64,000 bases of DNA. Origin: Hedera helix. Its lineage: Eukaryota; Streptophyta; Magnoliopsida; Apiales; Araliaceae. The notes under the pieces were generated by a model. That model did no database searches. It worked only from the letters and a program-made list of their open reading frames with translations, and was not told where the DNA came from. A program made the translations under genes and the position numbers. The stretch spans positions 1,565,001-1,629,000 of the forward strand of contig OX359282.1 in NCBI GenBank assembly GCA_947179155.2, written 5' to 3'. Below are positions 32,795 through 43,961 of this stretch, piece by piece. The first letter of the stretch is position 1. Each line of letters opens with the position of its first letter.

Positions 32795-34959
32795 TCAAGG
32801 GCAGGCGATAGGACGGTCCTGAATGTTGGGGAACTTCCTGGGCAAAGTGAGCAAAGGTTCTTCTTTAGGTGAACCTTTAGCAGCTAGTGCTAGTGAAAAC
32901 CCTAAGGTCCTTGCAACTGGGACAACAACAGCATTCCCTACTTGAATGTACCAATATATTCAGGGATTTTTTTTTATTTTTTATCATGCTTTCTGAAATA
33001 ATAACAATCATACAAACAACAACAAAGATTACCAAATGTGTTTTAATTTTGGTTAATAGAGTTATGGATGTTGTAAACTATTTAGATTCATTTATAAGAC
33101 ATTTTTCAGGATTTTTCATTTATCAATTTTGAATTAGAAAATATCTCAATTTAATTTTCAAAAAGTCAATAATGATCGTCCTATAATCTAGAATAGATGG
33201 AATATAAAGAGGTATAAATTATCCAATCATATACAACATAATTGCAACCAAACATAGATCAAAAGACCACTACTAGAAATATAAAACAATAATCCTTGAA
33301 GTCTGGCATTTTCGCATATGGTGAGTACTCGGTTCTATTCAGGATGTGCGATGGTCTAGCAAGAAATAAGTAAATAAAAAAAAGTGAGCCAAAGAAAACA
33401 TAATATTTCCACAAGACTCCTCACATAAATAATAAATGACAAAAATGACTCATTTGATTTTTGTACTCATAGTTTGATTTCATTTTAATTCTTGTATCTT
33501 CAGGTTCTATTGAAAACAAATGTACAATGATTAAAATAAAACTAAACCATGAGTACAACGACCAAATGAGTTATTTTGCCAATAATAAATTGGGCCTATA
33601 TTTAAAGCCTAATGAAAATGTCATCATATTTTCCTTCTAAAAATAACAATTCCCTACAAAATATGATTCACAACCTATAAAAGAAAGAAAGTAACCTACC
33701 TGATTGTGGGGTTCAGCCCTGGTTACTACGATAGGTACAGTCTCATCCCACCATAAATGACCAAAGGGTCTAGCAAGTGTTTTCAGAAAATAACTAGAGA
33801 GAAAGAAACTGTAAAACTTAGGTTTTCTTTTACTTTCCTTTATAAAATCAATAACATCATAAAAAGAAAACTTATTAAGTTTACTGTTCTTTTATTTTTG
33901 TTAAAACTCAAAAATAAAGTAAATAATAATGAGCAAAGCACACCAGAGGCTTTCCTGAAGGCAGATACACTCGTTCTACATCAGGATCCCATTCCACTTT
34001 GTTATCAGCACGAACCCAAACACCTTTTAAATCCCTAAAGTTGGCACCCTGAGTTTCAAAAATAAACATTAGTACCTAATCTAATGGCTTTAAAAAATTC
34101 CTAGATTTCAAACTTATCATTGATAATATACATAAAATTAGCTAAAAGTAATGTTGCAGCAAACCTTTTTTACTGAAATCTGGCAAACATGCTGATAATC
34201 ATCCTCGTTTAGTTGAAGTGGACGATGAAAAAAAGAACATGTTCTGCAGGTTCTGACCCCATTATTGCTAGAAAACCTTGCATCTCTACATTTAAAAAGA
34301 AAGGAAAAGGTTTAATGAAAGTACAGGTTAGGTTCTAGACCCCAATTTGTGTAATTTTATGTTTTAGGTGTTAGCTCTTGTAAAAAGCTTCTTCCAATCA
34401 AGTCAAGGCCATCTAGCCAGAGTTAAACCTAAGTCAAGCTAGCAGGAAAATTTTGCCAAATTAAAACTTTTAAAGATCTTAACATTTTTTTTGTCAAAAA
34501 TCAAATTTGGAGAAAGCCATTGCGAGTCAAAATTAGTGTTTGCCTCAAAATTCGAATTTGAAAAAGAACTGAACTTAGTGATGGTGCTGACACACAGATC
34601 AAACAAAAAAGATAAACAATACATGGCACACTTTGTGTGAAGTTGTCTAAGCCACCTAGTGGCACCTATGTGACACGGACTCGAATGGACTGTCCGGTTA
34701 GACACACTATTTTGAATAGTCCAATACAAGTACCCCTCAATTTTACACTGAAATTAAATGTCCAGTAAACCTTTGTCCCAGTGTTGGACACAGGTACTTT
34801 AAGGCAAAGTGGAAAGTCCATGTAAAATAGGGTGGCACTTATCAATCGCTATTATTCCAAAAAGAAAGAAAGGTTGCACAAAACTGCCTAAAGTTGTATA
34901 CGTCTCAACTCTATAAATTCTCAGCAACAGAATATAACAGTCACACTTAGGAAAGGCGA

Positions 34960-35480
34960 TGTAACACCCCAATCCCACATCGGTTAATGTGGGATATTTA
35001 GATGTTTATATAAAGACCCAAGTTGCTATCATTCATACTTTCAATCATGATCTTTTGGGTGAGCTTATGGTGAGTTAAGATGATCCAAGTAAAGATTCTA
35101 TTGAGACAACGCATTGGGCCCATTGGGCCTTACCTCTAAGGTGAAGCCACGAAAAGGAGTAGAAAATTAGCATTATCAGCTTCTACATCTGTTGGAGTCT
35201 TAGTCACTCTTGTGATCTAAAGGATAAAGTCTATTGAGTTACTCTTGCAATTTAATGAATTCATCACGCCTAGTCACTCTTGTGATCTAAATGATAAAGT
35301 TTGTTCAGTTACTCTTTTGACGAATTCATCACGCCATTGTGACTAAATGATAAAGGCTGTTGAGTTACTCTTGCAATTTGATGAATTCATCACGCCATTT
35401 TGACACAGCTTTAGTGCACTACGTTTGTGTGATTGTTATCTTTGCAATCAACTTTTATGGTATTTTGGTACTTTGTTAAA
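34960..35480. mobile_element. Possible TRIM/LTR-like insertion in a CMT intron
   Basis: It begins TGTAACACCCCAATCCCACA, a start I associate with small plant LTR/TRIM elements, and includes the tandem repeat at 35201-35397. The right end and target duplication were not found, so the class is uncertain. Confidence 0.35.
35201..35397. repeat. Three tandem ~65-70-bp units
   Basis: Units at 35201-35270, 35271-35335 and 35336-35397, each with AAATGATAAAG, GAGTTACTCTT and GAATTCATCACGCC. They lie inside the intron between the 36098 and 34285 exons of the CMT pseudogene. Confidence 0.85.
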
Positions 35481-36213
35481 CTATTTTAAGGTTTATTATA
35501 CCAACCCAAAAAAACGTTATCCCTTCGTCAGATTCTCGATGAAGCTACTATTTCCTTTGCAGGAAGAAGCTATGTATTAGCTTGAAAACACTATAAATCA
35601 TTGTGTCTTTACCTCATTGCCCTTACTTATCATAATAAAGTTATTCATTATTTATGGATATAAATTTGTGGAAAAAATTTTATCTAGAGGATAAAATCTT
35701 AACAACTAAATATATGGCATTGTTGCATCCAGAAAGTATCTTGTATAAGCAAGGATAATGCCATAGAAGTACTACAACAAGGAAATGATCGCAAGCTAAT
35801 GAATAATCTCACACACAAACAAATACTCTAAATATTAGAGTAAGAAAAGTAAAGATAACAGTTAGAATAATCTAATACAAAAGGTAAGTTGCTTATATAT
35901 GCATATTGACACATATGCAAACGTGTGCATAGAAACATTTGTAAATATGACATTCATTGAGCTATAAACAAATTCCTTTTATATACAGCCTTCAACAAAT
36001 TTTGTTAGTTTTAATGATTCTGATCTCCTAAAACAAATAGCTAAGGAAAGATAAATAGTGACAACGTAAATGTTTATAATATAATTATTAAACTCACCTT
36101 CCTTCCAAAATCTGATGAACCGCTGAAACTCAGCTTTTGGATCACTACCATATGGCATTGCATCACGGTCCTCATCATTTTCCACCTAAAGAATACAACA
36201 AGTATATCCCTAG

Positions 36214-36561
36214 GGCTATGTTTGTTTGCAAAAAACATACTTAGAATTGGACTATTTGTATTAATTTAACACTATTTCGGGCTATTTTATCTTATGATAA
36301 AGGAGTATTAGTCATTTAATGTTGGACTATTAGTCCCATAAAGCCATTTAATAGCTTAAAATGAGGAGAACTATTAATCCCAAATTCATCATGGAATTAT
36401 ATAATCCCTTATAAATAGTCTTAAGAATAATAAAAAAAATAGTCCATAGGATTATTTAAAGGACTATTAATTCTCTATTATGGGATAAAATACTCTGAAA
36501 TAGTATTAAATTAATACAAATAGTCTAATCCCAAGCATGATTTTTGCAAACAAACATAGCC
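36214..36561. mobile_element. MITE with long terminal inverted repeats (Tourist/Harbinger-like)
   Basis: 348 bp. The ends GGCTATGTTTGTTTGCAAAA and its inverse at 36542-36561 form inverted repeats that continue imperfectly for more than 90 bp (both arms share GACTATTTGTATTAATTTAA). Flanked by TAG on both sides (36211-36213 and 36562-36564), consistent with a 3-bp target duplication. It sits in the CMT intron between 36185 and 36628. Confidence 0.8.
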
Positions 36562-37564
36562 TAGGAGTTTTAAAAAAAATACAAAAACCTCTGTATCCCA
36601 AAGAGTGAAGAGACATTAGATACATACAACAGGAAGATCCAAAATTACATCCCCTATGAATATTTTGTTCTCTAATTCAACTACATGGCCTTCATCGTAA
36701 GTAATCACATTTGACTACACTCAACCAGATAGATTTATTAGTAAAAAAACAACAAAACTTAATAAGCAAAAGCATCTATAGTAAAATTTCTGAAAATTGA
36801 CAAGGAAAGCTAGCAAACATGGAGAATGTTTACGAGGGGAAGGATCTTTCACCCATTAGGTTAAGTTGATTATAATGAAAAAATGATGGAAAGAATCATT
36901 GATAATGTACAAAGATAAATATTTGGAGAGCAAAAAGTCAAGGAAGTTGTTTATCTCTTTTCCTTCTCCTCTACCCCACAAAATTTTCAACAAATAAACC
37001 TTGTCAACAACAGTAAATAGAAAAAAGATCCTACCTCAAATTCTGTTAGAGTGTTTCCTCTCACAAAAACATTATGAGTGGGTAACGGGTATTGAGGCAA
37101 CTTCTGCATATAAAGAATTGTTAGTTGATTCAAGTATAAAATCAAGAGGAAATAAACAAATCTATATAATTAAGAGGATAACCAAATATATATAATCAAG
37201 GGGAAATGACTAAACATATATAAACAAGATTCACCTCCATGTGATGAGCACCCCACATGAACATGCGCTGATGAAATTGTGGCAGTCTATAAGCTACGGC
37301 TGCCATCATCCCTATCCGGGCCTGATAGTTCAGTCCAACAAGGAGACCCAAAAGATATCTACTAAGAAATCCACGCGTAAACGTAACTATATCAACCACA
37401 TTCTCCATCAACACAAATCTTGGCTTCAAAAAGTCCACAATATCCATAAAGACAACAAGCTGCTTGTTTATTGAGTCATCCAAGGGACTAGTTTTGTTCC
37501 TTAACCGATTAAATCCACTCATGCCTTGACATGGAGGCCCTCCACATATAACATTAGCATAACC

Positions 37565-37904
37565 CTACGTCATTACCAATAAAGGAAAATAGTTAACAAA
37601 ACTGAAGTTAGTTTAAAGATATCATAAACCTCTTATTATTGAAAAAAATTAGAAACTAAAAAATTCAGTAATTGCTTGTTGAAAAGGTTGTAACAGGGAT
37701 GTAAGAGGCTGTTATAGAGACCAATGATATTTACATTACTTCATCAGAAGAAAGTGTGAACGGAGTGTAGTAAACTACCCTTGTTAGGCTGTAATTAGCA
37801 TTGATAAAACCTGAAATTAAGGGATTCTAGATGCTGTAAATCTGTAAATACTGATTATATATAGAACTAATCAGGGCAATAATCTAGTGCCTTCCCTCAT
37901 CAAG
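37565..37904. other. Junction spacer between CMT and copia relics
   Basis: Just upstream of the first visible CMT exon. No CMT exon further 5' is recognisable. TATATATAGAACTAATCAGGGCAA (near 37855) looks LTR-like but has no partner. Confidence 0.4.
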
Positions 37905-38568
37905 TTTGCAAATTATGGAAGGCACTATATGGATTGAAATAAGCAACTTGTGCTTAGTTCCCAAAGTTGAAGAGGGTACTCCAACATGCTAGATATTCTC
38001 AGAGCCATAATGACTATTCCTTGTTTATCTCTTCGACATCACAATGGACTATTTTTGTCTTAGTCTATGTGGATGATATTTTAATCACAAGTGATAATCA
38101 TGAAGGAATCCAACGTCTTAAGGAGATTCTTCAAAAGTCTTTTCAAATGAAGGATCTTGGTGTCGCACCTTATTTTCTAGGATTGGAAATTTCTCAACAT
38201 TCTCATAGGTACTTTGTTAGTCAACGAAAATATACTTATGATCTTACAAAAATGGATGGTCTTCATGATAATAAAGTTATTGATACTCTGCTCGAAATGA
38301 ATGTTAAGTATAGAAGAACAGACAGAACTCCTATTATTGATCCGACTCTTTATCGATGCATTGTTAGAAGCTTGGTCTACCTCACTGTCACGCATTCCAA
38401 TATTGCTCATACAGTTCGTCTTGTCAGTTAATTTGTTTCTGATCCTCGACGATTGCATTTAATAGCAATTCCTTGAATTATTCGTTATCTTCATTCCACT
38501 CCAACAAGAGGCTTATCCTATATGAGCACAAGCACTCCGGAGGTACGAGCATTCTCTGATGCTAACTA
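37905..38568 (+). pseudogene. Ty1-copia reverse transcriptase/RNase H relic
   Basis: Plus-strand translation gives LWKALYGLK, SQSHNDYSLF, the RT active-site YVDDILITSDN (38066-38098), MKDLGVAPYFLGLEI and the RNase H start AFSDANY. In-frame stops occur after GLK and in the LVS-FVSDPRRL and IAIP-IIRY segments. The relic is cut at 38568 by element D and resumes at 47184-47206 with YGG, a stop, then PDT, the normal continuation of the copia RNase H domain. The host copia element was therefore already dead when D inserted. Confidence 0.9.
38564..38568. repeat. Target site duplication of element D (left)
   Basis: AACTA, repeated at 47184-47188 directly after the far LTR. Removing the element and one copy restores the copia frame GCT-AAC-TAT-GGT-GGC. 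Confidence 0.93.
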
Positions 38569-39321
38569 TGTAACGCCCCCAAAATCCCCGCGCTTTCCAC
38601 GCGGCGGACCTTGTGCATTAACTTCGTACCTCTATCGACTTAACCAATGATCCCATAATCATATTGGTTGAATTAGTCTTATTTTAGACTATACATTAAA
38701 AATTTCTCTTAACTTTGTCCCTGGATCTTAACTTAATCTCAGTCTCATAAGTATACAAGTATCAACTTGTATTTCATCCGTATAAATGGATAAAACCATA
38801 TATAACAGTTTAATTTTAACCTTAGGATTTAAATATTCTATATACGTCCACTTGTAACGGTCTCATTCGTACTACAAGTATCAATATACAAAGATATCTC
38901 TTCATATCAATAATCCTATTTATATGGTATTCAGAATAGTAATAACGAGTTATACCTGGGTCCGAGGAACCTTAACGATGGATTTGACCAGTCAACATCG
39001 CTTAGTTCTGTCTCAGATGTACAGCACTCACAAGTTATTTACCGATCCTCATCCAGATAAATAGATCATTATCAACATTGTTTTAATTTTAACAATTCTA
39101 CATTATATCAAATTTAAAGACATAACAACATTCTGATGATAATAATTTATATCATTCATTCAATATTCGGTTACATGTTTGTTTGTTCGTATTACAACAG
39201 TCATTATGACTTATACAAATACAAGTAATAAACATGAAAACCTAATCTACGCTTCATCTTTACGTTCAAGATCTTCTTAACGTTCATCTTTAATCTGCAA
39301 ATAAGGTTTTATTCGCAAGAA

Positions 39322-39337
39322 TGAGCACGACGGCTCA
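39322..39337 (-). other. Poly(A)-proximal LTR hairpin (element D)
   Basis: TGAGC / GCTCA stem with a 6-nt loop, followed in element sense by CATTCTTGC and GAATAAAA. Same place and flanks as the hairpins at 13140 (A) and 58358 (C). Confidence 0.7.
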
Positions 39338-40921
39338 GCAAGTCTAACATATTATCACATACACAGTTTATGCTTTCATATAAACTTTAACATGCTTTGA
39401 CTGAACATACATCTCAGTTAATAATCATATTAATTTATGCTTTAACAATAAACATATTTTATACATACTCATATGCATCATCAAATATCAATTAACATTT
39501 AACAGTTAATCAATAACTAACACTTAATCATTTAATCACATAAGATCTTCATTCATGTACTTTCACATATAAACTATCACATAATAACATGAACAATCTT
39601 AGAACATACTAATAACACATAAAAGTTTAGAACTTGCCTCAAATTGAAACTAGGGTTTTCCGGCGGAGCGTTAAACCCTACACAGTCATTTAGTGCATAA
39701 GCGGTTAGATTCATCGTATTATATAACTTCATAAGTCTTATATTAACTTATTTAAACTCTTTCAATAGGTGGAATTATTTGGAAAATTGGCTAACTCAAA
39801 AACTCATTTTTAAGCCAAAATTTCGGATTTGGGCAGATTGTTGGACTGCCAGACCCCGGCTCAGTTAAACGGCCATAACTTCTTCGTTTTAAAACATTTT
39901 TTAGTCGTTCAAAATTCCACGCGTTCGTAACTTCCATCTCTACAACTTTCATTCAGAAAAAAGTTCGAGATTCCTGACAGATTTGTACAGATTTCGGCCT
40001 AAAGGTGACTACTCTAAAACTGATTCATATTTCTGACCTCTTTTATAGTAACGGCCATAACTTTGTCATACGAAAACATTTTTGAGTGATTCTTGAGTCT
40101 AAATTGCTTAGAATTTCATTAGCTACAACTTTTATTTAGGTTTCTAAGGCAGATTCAGACTTTAAATTTTCGGAAATTCGCAAAAATATTCTGCGACTAT
40201 ATTAGACTTAACTTTCTTTGATCCGATTGGTAAAACATGATACCTCAAGCATTAATTTGCTAAGATAACATGTTCTAACACTCCGTATCACTTCATAACA
40301 TAAAAATAACAAAATCATAAACCTACTTATATGGAAATTTATGACTTTTTCTCAAGAACACGAAGAACACGAAGAACAAAGTTTCATCGTTCTTCGTTTC
40401 GACTACTAAAACTTGATGCCACAAGCATTACTTAGAAAGGCCATCATGTTTCATCATCTCATAACACTAAATTACAAAATCATAAACCTACTTATAAGGA
40501 AATTTATGACTTTCACTCAAGAACACGAAGAACACGAAGAACGATAAGAAAAATCGAACATCGTAACGGCTTGTGTTTTGAGCTTTTTAACTAAATACTT
40601 GAAATGAAATGGACAGTATAACTACTTATAATTTTGATTTCACTACTCTAGACATAAAATAAATCGAGCATTATAGCTATTCACATATACTCTACGAATT
40701 GAAAAATTACATAATAACAACTAGAGATTACCTCTTGGAGTGCAAGCTTTGACAACAATTTGTGCAAGGCTTCAATACTCATCAACAAGATTAATCTATC
40801 AATATATCTCTCTAGCTTTGTTGCTCTAATTTACTTGGTGAATTGGTAAGGATTATGAAGAGTGAAGACTCCTATTTATAGGATTTTCCAAGTTAGGGTA
40901 AAATGGTAAAAATGACAATTA

Positions 40922-41074
40922 AGCTTTGGCTCCAAGTTTGGCTTGGCTTTAACTTTGGCTCCAAGTTTGGCTTATACTTTGGCTCCAAGTTTGGCTTGGC
41001 TCCAACTTTGGCTTCAAGTTTGGTTTATTCTTTGGCTCCAAGTTTTGGCTTGACTTTGGCTTGGCTTAGGCTTT
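40922..41074. repeat. TTTGGCTCCAAG minisatellite in LTR
   Basis: About eight imperfect units of roughly 20 bp (TTTGGCTCCAAG-TTTGGCTT type). Also at 46315-46467, expanded at 50032-50236 in the solo LTR, and present in opposite orientation in element C (56505-56631). It explains the repetitive ORF at 50014-50217. Confidence 0.85.
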
Positions 41075-41687
41075 AACTTTATCTACTAACTAGAGTTAAC
41101 AACTAACTCAACATTAGTTAATTCTCTACTAACTTGTATACTTGACTTTTACTATTCACGTTTGACTTTTTCGTATTTATACCGTATAATTTTCGTATTA
41201 TTCTCGTATTATTTTCGTATTCTACCCGTATAATTTTCGTATTATACGCGTATATGTGAATAGTGATTAGGGTTAGGTTATAACCCTTAGGGTTTCTAGG
41301 TTTAGGGTTTAGGTTTTAACCTTTTCTAAGTTTAACCAAACCCTAGTTTAGGTTTTCTAAACCTAGAGTTAGGTTTTTAGGTTTTAACCTTTAAATAACT
41401 TTTCGATTTTAATAAGTGTTAAGGTTAATTACTTGAACCGAAACACGAATTCCTACACATAGATAAACTACATAACACATTTAAAGGTTAATACAAGCTT
41501 TATAAATCACATAACACATAGTTTAGGTTAAAAGTTTAACCTCTAATCGTAAACAAATCGTAGTTTCGAGTCGTTTTTAATCTTTAATATAGCTCAATGT
41601 ATTGTTGAGCAATCGTTTTTAGGCTTCTAAATTAACAACCTTTATCATATCTTGACAGATCATTTTTAAAATATTTGGGATATTACA

Positions 41688-41906
41688 TTCAACCCAACTT
41701 ACAAGAATTTCGTCCTCGAAATTAACTTACAATTCACTTTACTCATTTAATATCATATTTATAAGTGCTATAAATATTCAAGATATTACATTCTCTCCTT
41801 CTTATCAGAATTTCGTCCTCGAAATTAACTTTACAATTACTTTAGTCATTTAATATCATATTTATAAGTGCTATAAATATTCAGGATATTACATTCTCTC
41901 CTTCTT
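41688..41906 (-). repeat. 103-bp tandem units spanning PPT and LTR start (element D)
   Basis: In element sense three PPT-like tracts lie exactly 103 bp apart: 41906-41894 (AAGAAGGAGAGAA), 41803-41791 (identical) and 41700-41688 (AAGTTGGGTTGAA). Each is followed by TGTAATATC. Each intervening unit contains TTTCGAGGACGAAATTC. The LTR of D starts at the second, while the solo LTR at 48732-50852 starts at the third. Confidence 0.85.
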
Positions 41907-42346
41907 ATCAGAATTTCGTCCTCAAAATTATAATATAATCATCTCCAATTTACTCTTCAATATGAATTTTCTAAATTCATCTTTTACTCACATTAAACTT
42001 CCAATACTTTGATTAGGTCTGAACAATGTTCACTTATCTCTACACATTTCCTTTTATCAAACTTGACGTTCAGTCTCACTCTTCCTTTATTTAGGATTCT
42101 TCGAACTTATACTGCTGTCAATCAAGACCTTGACCATTTTTTAAATACTATGGATGCTAGATGACCCACAAGTTTAACAATCACTTGGATTGACAAACAC
42201 TATTCTTGTGTAGCAATCAAATAAGATTGAGAACACTCATGACAGTACATTAGGTGATCAGCCTGTCGTACCATATTATCTCTTAAAGACGCGGTTTGTT
42301 GCATCAACCGGAATCATATGTCCGTTTACTTATCATAACCAGAAAT

Positions 42347-42372
42347 GTCTAGCCAAAACAATTGGCATTGAC
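42347..42372 (-). other. Bulged 26-nt hairpin, element D copy 3
   Basis: In sense: GTCAA-T-GCC, 9-nt loop AATTGTTTT, GGC-TAGAC; one A-A mismatch in the outer stem. Confidence 0.7.
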
Positions 42373-42524
42373 TCATATTTAAACCATTCAAACTTTTGAA
42401 AAGCAATTTTATGACTGTATACCGCACCATGCAATGTGCGTTGATAACTCATCATGTATCATCTTCACACCAGGTTAAATGGGGTGTTGATGAATAAATC
42501 ATTTTTATCCTTCACATTAAATCC

Positions 42525-42550
42525 GCCTAGCCAAAACAATTAGCATAGAC
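42525..42550 (-). other. Bulged 26-nt hairpin, element D copy 2
   Basis: In sense: GTCTA-T-GCT, loop AATTGTTTT, GGC-TAGGC. Two positions that would mismatch on the forward strand are G-U pairs in the sense RNA, so all eight pairs form only in the element's own transcript. Confidence 0.72.
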
Positions 42551-42704
42551 ATAAGAATAACATAGCCAAAAATTTTCCATTTTTGAAAATCAATTTTATG
42601 ATTTTTATCACACCCACATCCCTATAACTGTGCATTGATGATATTCGATCATAACCACAACATTTGACCATGTGTTCATGATAAAATTCATTAAATTTAA
42701 CTCT

Positions 42705-42730
42705 ATCTAGCTTGAAAAATTAGCATAGAT
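42705..42730 (-). other. Bulged 26-nt hairpin, element D copy 1
   Basis: In sense: ATCTA-T-GCT, loop AATTTTTCA, AGC-TAGAT. All eight pairs are Watson-Crick, with two compensatory changes (A-U for G-C at the base, U-A for C-G next to the loop) relative to the element A copies. Confidence 0.78.
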
Positions 42731-43903
42731 GTAGTTAACAAAATTTTCAGTTCAACTAGTGAACAATTCTTTTCAAAGGCACTCAAGTGCGAATATAACA
42801 ATAAAGATCTAGCATAGCTAGAAGATTTTTGAAATACCCTCAATCCTCTATCTTTTCCATTATTCTCTAACCATAACACAAGTTTTGCAAATATATAGTA
42901 ATATAGTAAACTGGTTGGTTGTTTTAACCACAAGAACAAATATATCAGTTCCCCTTCTTATCAACACGGGATTGAAAATGTCTCAGTTCATATCAGTCTG
43001 TTCCAATATTCTTACCGAAATGACATTCGTAGCCGTATCTCATAGTCGGTTCGACTGACATATCATAGCCCCCGCCCATACAAGGGTTCGTTCACTCAGT
43101 AACTAACATACAAATATCTTTTAAAACCATTAGTTTTGACGTAACAACTAATAACTAATCAATATACATATGAGTGAAGAATTAACTTCTCAGAATATAT
43201 ACAAAGAAGAGTTGAGACAAGATTTTAATTTACTTATCAATATAGCAAACTGAGTTATTCCTCCACCCAAGAACTAATGAATCAGTTCCCCGTCTCATCA
43301 ACACTATCCTCAAATGATATCATTCAGTGTGTAACCCGCTTTGAGAACACTGACCATGAATCATTCATACCAACAGTGTAGTTAGATCGGTTCTCTGAAG
43401 CATATTAAACTCTTTCCCATACAAGAGAGTCGTTCTACTCAGTTTTACTAATATGAGTTTTCAATTGCAATCTCTAATTGTTCTCTATAACTATCTTATG
43501 AATTCCCTGAATTCATTCATGTATCATTTACAACTCATTATAAGCTTAATTCTTACAATCTCCAAATAAAGTATCTCCAAATGAATTTCTTATTAACGTA
43601 TCTCTATGAGTTTACTCATCTCTTATCTTAGGTATAATTACACAACATACCAAACATACCATTTCATTTTTATGAAACAGTTTCACACAAAAACCAATAA
43701 GATTATTTTATCTTATTGCTTGCTTTGAGAACTCTTTATGAGTCTATTTAACTTCAAATATTCTCATAAAGAGTTTATCTTTATTCAATATATTACATTC
43801 ACATAATAATTTTTATGTATTAAGATTTAATAAGATTTATGCGTATCTTTTAATTATATACGGACTCTTCACAAGTCCATTTTTTTTTTTTTTTAATCCA
43901 TCA

Positions 43904-43943
43904 GATTATACTCCAAGGTACTTGTTACCTCGAAACTATAATC
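43904..43943 (-). other. Leader hairpin with embedded AG/GT (element D)
   Basis: Outer stem GATTATA / TATAATC (7 bp, perfect), inner stem AGGTA / TACCT with loop ACAAG in sense. The inner 5' arm and loop read AG|GTAACAAGT, close to a plant splice donor. It starts 16 nt after the first PBS base. Confidence 0.78.
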
Positions 43944-43945
43944 CA

Positions 43946-43959
43946 CTGCCCTGATACCA
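43946..43959 (-). other. Primer binding site of element D
   Basis: In sense TGGTATCAGGGCAG, two bases inside the LTR, complementary to initiator tRNA-Met with small differences from the A and C sites. Confidence 0.9.
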
Positions 43960-43961
43960 AC

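Larger units (their letters stand above)
32795..37564 (-). pseudogene. Chromomethylase (CMT-type DNA methyltransferase) pseudogene
   Basis: CMTs methylate CHG/CHH cytosines in plant heterochromatin. Exons on the minus strand, mostly with AG/GT borders: 37564-37235 (motif IV ICGGPPCQG with catalytic Cys, then ENVVDIV and GMMAA); 37103-37035 (KLPQYPLPTH); 36714-36628 (YDEGH, GDVILDLP); 36185-36098 (ENDEDRDAMPYG, AEFQRFIRF); 34285-34165 (HRPLQLNEDDYQHVCQ); 34048-33954 (GANFRDLKG, VEWDPDVERVYLPSGKPL); 33793-33700 (PFGHLWWDETVP, VVTRAEPHNQ); 33355-33290 (NRVLTICENARLQG); and about 32960-32795 (IQVGNAVVVPVART, ending CP and TGA). Damage: an in-frame TAG at 33335-33337 where Gln is expected; a frameshift in a T-run of the 34165-34285 exon; loss of the FPDYYKL-type segment after LQG; several motif substitutions. 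The N-terminal chromodomain and BAH exons are absent and a copia relic lies beyond 37905. Introns contain a MITE and a tandem repeat. Confidence 0.87.
38569..41790 (-). repeat. Element D 3' LTR
   Basis: 3222 bp. It contains, in forward coordinates, the TGAGC/GCTCA hairpin (39322-39337), CTCAAGAACACG hairpin units (about 40353 and 40519-40583), a TTTGGCTCCAAG minisatellite (40922-41074), a CGTATAATTTTCG-rich block and telobox clusters (41260-41370). Its first 103 bp in element sense (41790-41688) are a unit shared with the interior next to it. Confidence 0.93.
41791..43961 (-). other. Element D internal non-coding domain
   Basis: In element sense: PBS, leader hairpin, poly-A/T stretch, two TTGTATGGG units (43425-43416 and 43084-43075), three 26-nt bulged hairpins, then tandem PPT units. 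No frame of note; the longest (42703-42939 minus) lies over a hairpin and has no domain. The order matches the element A interior although the sequences are otherwise very different. Confidence 0.85.

Noticed and set aside
35201..35397. Repeat array resembling CRISPR
   Set aside because: Plant nuclear DNA, only three adjoining units with no spacers; a simple tandem duplication in an intron.
41260..41370. Interstitial telomere tract
   Set aside because: Motifs are interspersed in both orientations, not a tandem TTTAGGG array, and lie at fixed places in LTRs.
42703..42939. 78-codon minus ORF in the element D interior
   Set aside because: No domain; overlaps a hairpin and is not matched in element A.
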